From contig NZ_QZCH01000003.1 of the NCBI RefSeq assembly GCF_003596335.1, positions 124,001 through 188,000 on the forward strand: a stretch of DNA of 64,000 bases, given 5' to 3'. Of this stretch, positions 41,236-51,140 are shown piece by piece. A program made the translations under genes and the position numbers. Source of the stretch: Motilimonas pumila (GTDB lineage Bacteria > Pseudomonadota > Gammaproteobacteria > Enterobacterales > CBDFNC01). Position 1 is the stretch's first letter; every line of letters begins with the position of its first letter. Below the pieces are notes generated by a model, which saw nothing but the letters and a program-made list of their open reading frames with translations, was not told where the DNA came from and did no database searches.

Positions 41236-41868
41236 ATGATGCGTTTATTTTGTGTGCTGTTATTTTTAATCACTGGCGTTTCACACGCGAACGAAGTCAA
41301 GCAGTACACTGACCCTTATGCGCTTATTGAAGAGGTGGCAGGGCAAGCTTTTGCACGAGTTAAAAATGAGCGTGAGCAAATGTTAGATGACCCGGCTTAT
41401 GCTGACCAGGTCGTAAAAGACGAATTATTACCTTATGTTGACACGCGTTATGCCGCTTATAAAGTTATCGGCCCAACGTTAAGGGATATGAGCAAAGCGC
41501 AACGGGACCGTTTTGCGGATGCTTTTAAAGAGCACATGATTCAGACATATTCAAATGTACTGTTCAAATATGACCAACAAACACTGCAGTTTGCAAAGAA
41601 AGTGAAATTGGGGACTCAGCGGGTTATTGATATCCCGGTGCATTTTGTACAAGCAGGCCAACCAGATATTAAAGTTACGTTTAAACTGCGCAAAAATAAG
41701 AAAACGTCAGTGTGGCTAGTGTTTGATGTTGTGGCCGAGGGGGTCAGTCTGCTAGATACTAAAAAGTCAGAACTGGCTGGGCTCATTCGTAGCAAAGGAA
41801 TTGATGAAGTCACCCTCATGCTAGAACAAAAAAATGCTGAGACAAGGCCTGTAAGTAAAACAAATTAA
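41236..41868 (+). CDS. mlaC: MlaC, periplasmic phospholipid carrier
   Basis: This 210-residue protein begins with a signal peptide (MMRLFCVLLFLITGVSHA) and has the Tol_Tol_Ttg2/MlaC domain: ELLPYVDTRYAAYKVIG near 55-72 and FVQAGQPDIKVTFKLRK near 136-152. It shuttles phospholipid between the MlaA-porin complex and MlaD. Its stop overlaps the mlaB start by one base. Confidence 0.93.
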   Translation: MMRLFCVLLFLITGVSHANEVKQYTDPYALIEEVAGQAFARVKNEREQMLDDPAYADQVVKDELLPYVDTRYAAYKVIGPTLRDMSKAQRDRFADAFKEHMIQTYSNVLFKYDQQTLQFAKKVKLGTQRVIDIPVHFVQAGQPDIKVTFKLRKNKKTSVWLVFDVVAEGVSLLDTKKSELAGLIRSKGIDEVTLMLEQKNAETRPVSKTN

Positions 41869-42128
41869 TGTTAACTATTAAATATAACACCAGCCGCTTA
41901 CACTTATCCGGTTCGTTGACGCTACCCGAAGTAGAGAAACTCAAGCCAGAGCCCTACCAAGGGGTAAGGGCTATAGACTTGAGTCGCATCACTGATTTTG
42001 ATTCAGCTGGCTTAGCTTGGCTAGTGCATTACTTTGCTCCCTACAAAGTAGGCTTTAGTCATGCACCGAGTAGTTTGCTGACTTTGTCTCAGCTGTATGG
42101 CTTAGATGACTTGTTTTGCCACGGATAA
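41868..42128 (+). CDS. mlaB: MlaB, STAS-domain regulator of the Mla transporter
   Basis: This 86-residue STAS-domain protein has the conserved IDLSRITDFDSAGLAWLVH segment at about residues 38-56, including the Asp-Ser of the anti-sigma-antagonist fold. MlaB binds MlaF and is needed for its activity. A 174-base gap without visible genes separates it from ibaG. Confidence 0.9.
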   Translation: MLTIKYNTSRLHLSGSLTLPEVEKLKPEPYQGVRAIDLSRITDFDSAGLAWLVHYFAPYKVGFSHAPSSLLTLSQLYGLDDLFCHG

Positions 42129-42302
42129 AGTGGTGCGTCTAACAAAAAAAAGAATATTCGACTGATAGCGGTTTTAATTTTTCCCCAGAGGTGATAAAAC
42201 AGCTGGCCTTAAAACGCGTTGGGTTGCGGTTTATCAAATCGATGCCGTTCAAGCTTCAGTCGTGGTACACATTAAAATTTAGCAGTAAAACTAGGATTGA
42301 AG

Positions 42303-42560
42303 ATGGATCCAAAAGAAATAGAAGCAAAGCTATCAGCGGCTTTACCGTTAGAAGAGTGCTTTGTAAAAGGCGAGGGCAATCATTTTCAAGTGATTGCCGT
42401 TTCTGAAAGCTTTGCGGGTATGAGCAGAGTTAAGCAACAGCAAGCAATTTACGCACCGTTAACGGAAGAAATTGCAGCCAATACGATACACGCATTAAGC
42501 ATTAAAGCCTTTACTCCTGAGCAATGGCAAAAAGAAAAAATATTTAATCAGCCATCTTAA
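42303..42560 (+). CDS. ibaG: IbaG, BolA-family protein
   Basis: This 85-residue BolA-like protein carries the motif GNHFQVIAVSESFAGMSRVK. BolA proteins bind Fe-S clusters together with monothiol glutaredoxins. The ATG at 42303 is preceded by AGGATTG; a TTG two codons upstream is possible. The position between mlaB and murA is the same as in E. coli. Confidence 0.93.
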   Translation: MDPKEIEAKLSAALPLEECFVKGEGNHFQVIAVSESFAGMSRVKQQQAIYAPLTEEIAANTIHALSIKAFTPEQWQKEKIFNQPS

Positions 42561-43829
<1,269 letters not shown>

Positions 43830-43849
43830 GCTTCCCAAGCCAGCTCATG

Positions 43850-43885
43850 AAGCCGTTGAAGTTCACTTCGACGGCTTTTTCTTTT
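43850..43885 (+). terminator. Rho-independent terminator after murA
   Basis: A 12-base stem (AAGCCGTTGAAG with CTTCGACGGCTT, one G-T pair) has a TTCA loop and is followed by TTTTCTTTT. Confidence 0.92.
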
Positions 43886-44208
43886 ATCCTTCAGTGTCGT
43901 ATAAAGCTGGGATAGTTTATACCTAACAATAAGTCTCCTTAAAGCCTTCGACCTTTAGATTTAACTTGCTTTCTTATCCATAGTTTTAGTGGGACATTTT
44001 GCCGTTAAAGAGCGTCTAGAGTCAGCTTACTTTTTCACAAGAGAGGGAGCTCAACTGCTTTGTAATACGCTAGCAAGGATTCATTGTTTCCTCTATTTCG
44101 CAGCAATCACTTTAGCTAGTAAACAGCGCCAGACATTAATGAGTCATGCTTTTTCTGATATGAGGTATGGGCAGTTATGGCATTAAAAAAGGTCAATAAT
44201 GCAGAGAT
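43886..44208 (+). other. Gene-poor stretch between murA and the Lcl-domain genes
   Basis: Only one frame of note is open: 43989-44186 (+), 65 codons from a GTG, product rich in aromatic residues (beginning MGHFAVKERLESAYFF). I do not recognise it and it has no clear RBS. It ends 22 bases before a strong terminator, so a short transcript or an sRNA could end there. It may equally be degraded sequence. Confidence 0.4.
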
Positions 44209-44240
44209 AAAAAAGGCCTCAACAAAGTTGAGGCCTTTTT
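44209..44240. terminator. Bidirectional terminator after the Lcl-domain gene pair
   Basis: The stem GGCCTCAAC / GTTGAGGCC is extended by A- and T-tracts on both sides, with an AAA loop. It can end the minus-strand gene at 44293 and any plus-strand transcript from the preceding gap. Confidence 0.92.
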
Positions 44241-44292
44241 ACGTATTAAGCAAAGGGTCTAAAGTACAGTTTTAGACCGCTTATACATCTCT

Positions 44293-44928
44293 TTATCGAG
44301 CGACTTTACAAACGTCTGGAACGGGCCACTCGCCGCAACGAACAACACGGACCGAGTAACTGACCCTGGTTTGCGATTCAGGTTTGTGTGGACTCTCTAA
44401 ACCCGTATTAAAGTCAATGATACGTGAGGTTATATGGTCGTAATTATTCCCATCACCGCCTAGATCCGTATCAATAGAGCCGTTGTAAGGTGTACTAGAA
44501 TAGTAATTTACAGGGTAAGTATTAGGGAAAATAGATTGATTGATTGCAGGTGAATAACAGCTTCTATCGACAATAGAGTCAAGCTCTTTAATATTCGGCA
44601 GTCGCCAATCGTTGGCTGCAAATGCAGTACTTTCATTCGCTGTTTGAACCGCGATGAGTGCATCTTGCCAAGTTGCAAACGATGTTGGTTGACCACTACA
44701 TACGTCTTTACCGTTTGCACCAATAGACCATGTTTGGCCTAAGCTGCACACAGACCAAACAAGGCCACTTCGAATATCTTTAACCGTGCCATCGTCTAAA
44801 CTGATGAAGTGACTGGTGGTATAGTCTTTCTTTATTTGCGCATTACAAAATGTGTCTGCAGCAAGTAGATTATGACTGTTTAGTAGTGCTAAAGAGCATA
44901 AAATAATAGATAATTTTTTCATTTTCAT
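44293..44928 (-). CDS. Secreted Lcl/DUF1566-domain protein
   Basis: This 211-residue protein has a signal peptide ending near LLAAD (about residue 25) and one Lcl C-terminal (DUF1566) domain from about 45 to 200. Recognisable landmarks are the IRSGLVWSVCSLG motif, TWQDALIAVQTAN, the DWRLPNIKELDSIVD motif and YSVRVVRCG near the end. Even-numbered Cys residues suggest disulfides. Domains of this kind occur in surface adhesins such as the Legionella collagen-like protein, but a function cannot be given. It lies 5 bases after the lipoprotein gene upstream. Confidence 0.8.
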   Translation of the reverse strand: MKMKKLSIILCSLALLNSHNLLAADTFCNAQIKKDYTTSHFISLDDGTVKDIRSGLVWSVCSLGQTWSIGANGKDVCSGQPTSFATWQDALIAVQTANESTAFAANDWRLPNIKELDSIVDRSCYSPAINQSIFPNTYPVNYYSSTPYNGSIDTDLGGDGNNYDHITSRIIDFNTGLESPHKPESQTRVSYSVRVVRCGEWPVPDVCKVAR

Positions 44929-44933
44929 ACTCC

Positions 44934-46394
44934 TTAAGCTTCAGGCTCTGTGGTTGGTTCAGGTGCTGGTTCAGATGATGGCTCTGGCTCATTGTTATCT
45001 ACCAGCGTTTTGTCATCACGACGCACAATCATCACTTTGTTGTGTTCATTTTTGCTGCATTGCTGAAGGCGAGCCGTAGTGATATCAAAGCAAAGCGCGC
45101 TGCCAGGGCCGGCAGCAGCCGTTGTCGCCGTCCAATATAAGGCGTGACCTTCGAGATCAACTAAACAGCTATCGCCGGCACAGTCAAAGAAGGTTGGGTC
45201 TAGGATATCAGTGGAGCCATTGGCTAAGTTTTGATAGTTGAAAATACTTCTAAATTGTTCAACGGTTGGAACCTGCCAGTCGGTAAAACCACAAGTGCCT
45301 TTTAGATTTGCTTCTTCAACATAGTCATTAGTAGAGCAATACCTATCACCGTCTCTCGCGATATTATCAAATGCGCAAATACTATTAGCTGCAGGTAGTG
45401 GAAGCCCAGGTAAAGCTCCACCTTTTCCATCGCCTAATATCCAGCCGGGTTTGCCGCCATTTGTATTGTCGTTTATATCATGCCAAGGATAAGAGAAGTT
45501 AACGGCATTATCATTAGATAAGTCAGCTGCGGTCCAGTAGAATTCTCGGTTATCTTCTTCTCCTGGTGCTGGAGGTGGCTCATTGGTAGCAAGGTAGAGT
45601 TCATTATGACCACCTTTACGCTCCCATACCATGCCCGTCACTTCATCTTTAACACAGCGCCATTGTGTGGCTTGAGCGTTCAGCTCGTTACCGGCTGCAT
45701 CAAGTTTTACATACCTAAAGCCTGCTTCACCAAGGTAGTAATCGCTGTTTAGGTCTAGCTCGTTAGGACTTTTATAATATGGCGCGCTCGCATCATTCAC
45801 ATTGACTACGTCTGAGCCAAAGTCCGCATCCTGGTTAGGGTGACTGGCTAATGAAGCCGTTGAATCATAGCTGAACTCGTCAGAGAAGGTCGTAATGCCT
45901 GTATCGTTTAATCGAACATCACCTGAAATAATGAAGGTTTGGGTCGCTTCTTGACCGTCATCGTTTGAGAATTTGATGTTAAGTGTTCTGCCGCCACGAG
46001 GCTTGTTAGACTCGAATAACGTCATATTTAAGTAGGCGACCTGTTGCCCTGGAGCAAAGCTCAGTACGTTATAATTATCCAGTTCAAAGTCTTCGCCTAT
46101 GACCGCCGAGCCTGAAAGCTCCATATAAAAGTCTGCGGTGAATGAAGGCGGTAGATCTAGCGCATATTCAAATGGAATAGTCGCATTTCTTCTGTCTAGT
46201 TCTAGGATCTCCCCTGGGATCATTAAGACGACTTCATTACTTGCCGGAGGGGTTGTTGGGCCACCGCTAGGGTTAGGCTCACCGGATGGGACAGGAGTAG
46301 TAGAGCCTCCGCCGCTTAGGTCTTTTGAACCACCGCCGCCACAGGCTGCAACCAGTATACTTGCAGTTAAAATTCCGATTTTACGCCAACACAT
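44934..46394 (-). CDS. Lipoprotein with Calx-beta-like and Lcl/DUF1566 domains
   Basis: This 486-residue lipoprotein has lipobox ILVAAC with Cys18, followed by Gly-rich and Pro/Ser-rich linkers to about residue 50. A Calx-beta-like strand region covers about 55-160 (SAVIGEDFELDNYNVLSFAPG) and the Lcl/DUF1566 domain about 245-460 (TGMVWERKGGH, CGFTDWQVPTVEQFRSI, VMIVRRDD). The protein ends in a Pro/Glu-rich tail (EPEPSSEPAPEPTTEPEA), which is odd for a C-terminus. AGGAGG precedes the start. With the next gene it forms a two-gene operon of secreted Lcl proteins. I do not recognise a named homologue. Confidence 0.8.
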   Translation of the reverse strand: MCWRKIGILTASILVAACGGGGSKDLSGGGSTTPVPSGEPNPSGGPTTPPASNEVVLMIPGEILELDRRNATIPFEYALDLPPSFTADFYMELSGSAVIGEDFELDNYNVLSFAPGQQVAYLNMTLFESNKPRGGRTLNIKFSNDDGQEATQTFIISGDVRLNDTGITTFSDEFSYDSTASLASHPNQDADFGSDVVNVNDASAPYYKSPNELDLNSDYYLGEAGFRYVKLDAAGNELNAQATQWRCVKDEVTGMVWERKGGHNELYLATNEPPPAPGEEDNREFYWTAADLSNDNAVNFSYPWHDINDNTNGGKPGWILGDGKGGALPGLPLPAANSICAFDNIARDGDRYCSTNDYVEEANLKGTCGFTDWQVPTVEQFRSIFNYQNLANGSTDILDPTFFDCAGDSCLVDLEGHALYWTATTAAAGPGSALCFDITTARLQQCSKNEHNKVMIVRRDDKTLVDNNEPEPSSEPAPEPTTEPEA

Positions 46395-46581
46395 TATGAG
46401 TCCTCCTTTAATGTGTTAAATCCATGGTTAGACTTTCCAGATATAATTAGGTTGGCATGATAACGGTTGCATAAGTCTTTATAAAGCCCATTATTAGTAC
46501 GAGGCTCGCAGAATGCTAAAAAATGATCTTTAAGGCTCACAGTTTTTAAAGGGTGGGGCTATGAAGTGATAATTATGAGAA

Positions 46582-47664
46582 TTATCTCCGTTTATCAAAA
46601 TCTTCCACTTCAATAGCTAATTCAACCTCTTCACCATCCCGTAACAGTTTTACTTGGATGACTTCACCTGGGCGAACCTCTGCCACTCTATCAAGCACGT
46701 CGGTGACGCCTTTCACGGGCTCTTGATTGATGGCGAGCATCACGTCAGAGGTTTTGACACCGGCTTGCGCCGCCGGGCCGCCTGGCACAACTTCAGTGAT
46801 CATTATGCCACTTTGCGCTTCAATGCCCCAAAGTCGAGCCATCACAGGGTTAACAGGGCCGCCAACGACGCCAATAGAGCCTCGAATGACACGCCCATCA
46901 CGTATTAAGCTGGTCATTATTCGGCTAATAAGCTGCTGAGGGATGGCAAAGCTAATGCCATAACTTTCAGTGTCTTGGGTGATGTGATAAGCCGAAGTGT
47001 TAATTCCAACTAACTCTCCTCGGCTATTGACAAGGGCGCCGCCTGAATTGCCTCGGTTGATTGCCGCATCGGTTTGCAAGAAATCTTGCCTACCAGTAGA
47101 ACTGATGCCGGAACGACCCGTCGCACTAATAATGCCTTGAGTAACGGTTTGACCTATGTTGTATGGGTTGCCAATGGCGAGCACTATGTCACCTACATTT
47201 GGCAGGTAAGAGGGGTTTTGTGGGATCACGGGTAAATTGCTTGCATCAATTTGTAATACGGCTAAATCGGTAACAGCATCGCCGCCAACCATATTGGCAG
47301 TGAGTAATCGACCATCTTGTAGTGCCACTAAGACTTGGTCTGCCTGCTCGATCACATGCAGGTTAGTGAGCACATAGCCTTTATCACTCATGATGATGCC
47401 TGAACCAAGGCCGTTAGGTCTCAACTCAGGTTGACTGTTAATGTTAGAACGTTGGTAGGTTTGCGAATAAATATTGACTACAGCCGGCGCAGCGCGGCGA
47501 ACCGCGGAGCTGTAACTGGCAACTTGGCCGCTATAACTTTCGATTTGCTCGGCGAATGGTAGCTCTTGATTATTTCGCAGCGGCGGAAAAAAAATCAGTA
47601 AAAATACGGCGAATAATAAACCGATAGCAACAGACTTTAAGATATAACGCAGAGCTGATGGCAT
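46582..47664 (-). CDS. degS: DegS, inner-membrane-anchored stress-sensor protease
   Basis: This 360-residue trypsin-like protease has an N-terminal membrane anchor at about 7-27, catalytic triad H103, D133 and S207 (GNSGGA), and one PDZ domain at about 260-350. In the sigma-E pathway it cleaves RseA when its PDZ domain binds outer-membrane protein C-termini. A terminator separates it from degQ upstream on the same strand, so it likely has its own promoter. Confidence 0.95.
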   Translation of the reverse strand: MPSALRYILKSVAIGLLFAVFLLIFFPPLRNNQELPFAEQIESYSGQVASYSSAVRRAAPAVVNIYSQTYQRSNINSQPELRPNGLGSGIIMSDKGYVLTNLHVIEQADQVLVALQDGRLLTANMVGGDAVTDLAVLQIDASNLPVIPQNPSYLPNVGDIVLAIGNPYNIGQTVTQGIISATGRSGISSTGRQDFLQTDAAINRGNSGGALVNSRGELVGINTSAYHITQDTESYGISFAIPQQLISRIMTSLIRDGRVIRGSIGVVGGPVNPVMARLWGIEAQSGIMITEVVPGGPAAQAGVKTSDVMLAINQEPVKGVTDVLDRVAEVRPGEVIQVKLLRDGEEVELAIEVEDFDKRR

Positions 47665-47711
47665 GAAATTGTGCGAGTTATGTTTAGTGTCATGAAGAAT
47701 AGCAAAAAAGC

Positions 47712-47743
47712 GTTAAAAAAAAACGCCTCACGGGAGGCGTTTT
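47712..47743 (-). terminator. Rho-independent terminator after degQ
   Basis: On the minus strand the stem AAAACGCCTC / GAGGCGTTTT with a four-base loop is followed by a run of T residues. It lies between the degQ stop and the degS start. Confidence 0.92.
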
Positions 47744-47769
47744 ACCACAGTGTGCGATTTATCTAGGAT

Positions 47770-49128
47770 TTAGCGCAGTACTCGGTATAAAGAAGTATTA
47801 CCACGCTTGATATTCAGCGCTAGCACCGAGGGCTCTGATTCAATAACCTTGCGTAAGTCAGCGATATCTTTAGTGCGACTTCGGTTAATGCCTAAAATAA
47901 TATCCCCTTGTTCAAGGCCTGCCATTTCTGCTGGGCTGCCAGGCTGCACTTCAGCAACCATAACCCCGGGTGTTTTAGCGTTTGCTGGCGTGCTGCTCAG
48001 TGTGGCGCCTTCTAATGCGGGGTGGATAGCTTGAGCTTTGATTTTAGTATCTTTAGCTTCGCTCAGGGTCACGTCAAAAGCTTGCTCTTTGCCGTCTCTT
48101 ACCACTGTCACAGCAATTGTTTTGCCTGCACCTAAGGTGGCAATTTTGGCTCTTAGCTCACTGAAAGAACGTATTTTCTTATTGCCCAGCTTAACAATAA
48201 TATCGCCGGCCTCTAAACCGGCTTTTTCAGCGGCAGAGTCAGGCATTACTTGATTGACAAATGCGCCGTGTTGCGTGTCATAACCAAATGCATCTGCTAG
48301 CTCAGGCGTTAATTCGCCGCCGGTTACCCCTAATAACCCTCGGCGTACACCACCAAACTCCAATATTTGTGCTGTGAGGTTATTCACCATATTAGATGGA
48401 ATGGCAAAGCCGATGCCGATATTGCCGCCGTTAGGGCCAAGTATCGCGGTATTAATTCCTATTAACTCACCATTGAGGTTAATTAACGCGCCGCCAGAGT
48501 TTCCGCTGTTAATGGCTGCGTCGGTTTGAATAAAGTTTTCGTAATTCTCAATATTTAAGCCACTGCGGCCAAGCGCACTGACGATGCCTGAAGTGACGGT
48601 TTGCCCTAAACCAAAAGGGTTGCCTATGGCAATAGTAAAGTCACCCACTCTAAGTTGGTCAGAGTCTGCAAACTCTATGGCTTTCAGGTTTTTACCTTTA
48701 ATTTGCAGCAGCGCAATATCGGTTTGTTTGTCCTCGCCAATTTTGGTAGCAATGTATTCTTTGCCATTTTTTAAGGTGACTTTGATTTCATCGGCTTGGT
48801 GGATCACGTGGTAGTTAGTGATCACATACCCCTTATCAGCGTCAATGATGACGCCTGAGCCCAGTCCACGAAATGGTTGGCTTGACTGCTGTTGCGGCGC
48901 TTGGTCGAAGAAAAAGCGGAAAGCTTCAGGAACTTGCTGCTCAGGAACCTTGGTCCCCGCAACTGAAATATTGACCACAGCGTCCGAGACAGACTGCAAA
49001 ATAGGCGCCAGACTAGGCAGCTCTTTATCACCCACTTGACTCGGAAACGCAGCTTGAACTGGCAGGCTAGCAAGGCCAAGTGCCGTTGATAATGCAATGG
49101 CACTAAAAATAGAGACGCTTTTTTTCAT
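47770..49128 (-). CDS. degQ: DegQ, periplasmic serine protease of the DegP/HtrA family
   Basis: This 452-residue exported protease has a signal peptide ending near PVQAA (about residue 27), catalytic triad H107, D137 and S211, and two PDZ domains at about 255-345 and 360-450. The short LA-loop region and the genomic pairing with degS favour DegQ over DegP. It degrades or refolds misfolded periplasmic proteins. Confidence 0.94.
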   Translation of the reverse strand: MKKSVSIFSAIALSTALGLASLPVQAAFPSQVGDKELPSLAPILQSVSDAVVNISVAGTKVPEQQVPEAFRFFFDQAPQQQSSQPFRGLGSGVIIDADKGYVITNYHVIHQADEIKVTLKNGKEYIATKIGEDKQTDIALLQIKGKNLKAIEFADSDQLRVGDFTIAIGNPFGLGQTVTSGIVSALGRSGLNIENYENFIQTDAAINSGNSGGALINLNGELIGINTAILGPNGGNIGIGFAIPSNMVNNLTAQILEFGGVRRGLLGVTGGELTPELADAFGYDTQHGAFVNQVMPDSAAEKAGLEAGDIIVKLGNKKIRSFSELRAKIATLGAGKTIAVTVVRDGKEQAFDVTLSEAKDTKIKAQAIHPALEGATLSSTPANAKTPGVMVAEVQPGSPAEMAGLEQGDIILGINRSRTKDIADLRKVIESEPSVLALNIKRGNTSLYRVLR

Positions 49129-49230
49129 TGATTAACATTCCTAAAATCAGACACAAAGCCATAATGACTCATAACAGTATAGAAAGGATTGCCCTTTTAC
49201 AGAGCTTTACCTTGTTTGACGTAGGCTTAA

Positions 49231-49734
49231 TTAGCTTTGCGCAGATGTGCACTTTGGCTCTTGCTGCGCTTCATCCAATACTGTTGGTTGCGACATATCT
49301 ATGGTTGCTTCTTCGTCTGCTTTAGAAGAGGTTGACGTTTGATGAGGCGTTTCTGTTGCGAAGGCGTTTACATCAGGGCGCTGCGCTTTTAATAGCAGGG
49401 CACTGGCTTCGGCTTCAGGCAATAGTTGATGCGCGGTGTCAGACATATGCTGATACACGTCTTGATACTGCTTAGCCATCTCAGCCATTAATTCTGCGGA
49501 CTTGGTAAAGTGTTGTGAGACATGGCTTTGATATTCTTGCTGGTCGCCCTCTTGCTGATGATGTGTTTGTTTAAGTTTGTCGATTTCTTGTTTATATTGT
49601 TCGCATTCGCGCTGGTGAGTTTGCACCAAGGCTTCGCGCTCAACTTGAAAGCGACGTTGGCTGGTTTTTTTGCCAATAAAAAATGCAGCAATAACAAGGA
49701 TGATGGCGAGGCTAATAACGGCATAAATAATCAT
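49231..49734 (-). CDS. zapG: ZapG (YhcB), DUF1043 inner-membrane protein
   Basis: This 167-residue protein has an N-terminal helix at about 4-22, then a long coiled coil of Glu/Gln/Lys-rich sequence to about residue 110 and a disordered C-terminus. That is the YhcB pattern. In E. coli YhcB/ZapG affects envelope growth and division. It is divergent from zapE and lies upstream of degQ, the same neighbourhood as in E. coli. Confidence 0.9.
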   Translation of the reverse strand: MIIYAVISLAIILVIAAFFIGKKTSQRRFQVEREALVQTHQRECEQYKQEIDKLKQTHHQQEGDQQEYQSHVSQHFTKSAELMAEMAKQYQDVYQHMSDTAHQLLPEAEASALLLKAQRPDVNAFATETPHQTSTSSKADEEATIDMSQPTVLDEAQQEPKCTSAQS

Positions 49735-49811
49735 GGTGTGCTCCTACTTAAGGCAACAAAAATAAACGACACTGAAACAGATTGTTCAGGACAAGGATAT
49801 AAATAAAGCCT

Positions 49812-50918
49812 GTGACTCCATTAAACAAGTACCAACAAGATTTAAAATCTGATGATTTTCACTATGACGCGGCGCAAGAGCAGGCGGTCATTGCGTTAAA
49901 TCGTCTTTATCAAGACTTAACCAAGCCAGCCCCGGCTCCGGCAAAAAAGTCTTGGCTGGATAACCTAAAGGCAAAGTTTTCTGAACCTGAGCCGGTAGAG
50001 CCGATTCAAGGTCTCTATTTTTGGGGCGGGGTAGGCCGAGGTAAAACGTATCTTGTGGATACCTTTTTTGACTGCTTACCGTTTGAGCAAAAAATGCGGG
50101 TTCACTTTCACCGGTTTATGCATCGTATTCATCATGAGCTAGGTGAGTTAAAGCAGCAAGAAGATCCCTTGTTGATCATTGCAGCGAATCTAGCGAAAGA
50201 AGCAAGGGTGATTTGCTTTGACGAGTTTTTTGTTTCAGATATCACTGATGCTATGTTGCTGGGGACGTTATTTGAAGCGTTATTTGCCCACGGCGTTGTG
50301 CTTGTGGCCACGTCTAACATAGTGCCTGATGAGCTATATCGTAATGGCTTACAGCGAGAGCGTTTTATTCCGGCGATAAAACTTATTAATCGTCATTGTG
50401 ACATTATTAACGTCGATAGCGGCATTGATTACCGGCTACGAACCTTAACCCAAGCAGAGATTTACCATCATCCCCTAGACGAGAAAGCCAAGCAAAACCT
50501 TAAGCAGTATTTCCAGCAATTATCCACTGAGCCACGCCGTTACGGTCATGATATCGAAGTTTTAAATCGTGCCATTCCAACCTTAGGTGAGGCCGAAGGC
50601 GTTTTATATATCGACTTCTCCGCTTTGTGTGAAAGCGCCCGCAGTCAAGTTGATTACATTGAAATGTCTAAGCTATACCACAGCGTGCTACTGGCTAATG
50701 TTAAACCCATGGGAAATACCACGGATGATGTAGCCCGCCGTTTTATAGCCATGGTAGATGAATTTTATGAACGCCACGTAGCGCTTATTATCTCTGCTGA
50801 TGTCGCAATGGACGCACTTTACACTCAAGGCCGATTAACGTTTGAATTCAAACGTTGCTTGTCTCGCCTGCAAGAAATGCAAAGCCATGAATACCTAGCG
50901 AAAGAGCATTTACCATAA
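49812..50918 (+). CDS. zapE: ZapE, AFG1-like division-associated ATPase
   Basis: This 368-residue AFG1-like ATPase has Walker A GGVGRGKT at residues 72-79 and Walker B ICFDEFFVSD near 136. ZapE interacts with FtsZ rings during late division under stress in E. coli. The start is a GTG; no better ATG lies upstream. An overlapping terminator and rplM promoter region follows. Confidence 0.94.
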   Translation: MTPLNKYQQDLKSDDFHYDAAQEQAVIALNRLYQDLTKPAPAPAKKSWLDNLKAKFSEPEPVEPIQGLYFWGGVGRGKTYLVDTFFDCLPFEQKMRVHFHRFMHRIHHELGELKQQEDPLLIIAANLAKEARVICFDEFFVSDITDAMLLGTLFEALFAHGVVLVATSNIVPDELYRNGLQRERFIPAIKLINRHCDIINVDSGIDYRLRTLTQAEIYHHPLDEKAKQNLKQYFQQLSTEPRRYGHDIEVLNRAIPTLGEAEGVLYIDFSALCESARSQVDYIEMSKLYHSVLLANVKPMGNTTDDVARRFIAMVDEFYERHVALIISADVAMDALYTQGRLTFEFKRCLSRLQEMQSHEYLAKEHLP

Positions 50919-50948
50919 GCAGTTGCAGGTTTGAAGATAACGTTTGAA

Positions 50949-50994
50949 AAAGCACCAGAAAAAGGGTGCTTTCTGATATCCTTTTCCGTATAAT
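50949..50994 (+). promoter_or_regulatory. Hairpin after zapE and -10 element for rplM-rpsI
   Basis: AAAGCACC (50949-50956) and GGTGCTTT (50965-50972) form an 8-base perfect stem with a weak T-tract downstream. A consensus -10, TATAAT, lies at 50989-50994. The matching -35 would be TGCTTT at 50967-50972 (16-base spacer), so the hairpin arm and the -35 coincide. Confidence 0.55.
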
Positions 50995-51000
50995 CTTGCG

Positions 51001-51140
51001 ACCCTGTTACAAACGCCATGTTTTGGTGAGTTTGTTTCACCAATAGTTATGCTCGAAGGGGCGTAATGATGGTATTTAATTATGTTGTATTTTCCCAATG
51101 CAACACGTCAGTAACACTTTAATATTTGGGTAAGAGTTTA
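51001..51140 (+). promoter_or_regulatory. Leader of rplM-rpsI with two hairpins
   Basis: The expected 5' leader is about 140 bases. TTGGTGA (51023-51029) pairs with TCACCAA (51037-51043), and TGTTG (51083-51087) pairs with CAACA (51101-51105). In E. coli L13 represses its own operon through the rplM leader; whether these hairpins do so here is inferred. Confidence 0.45.
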
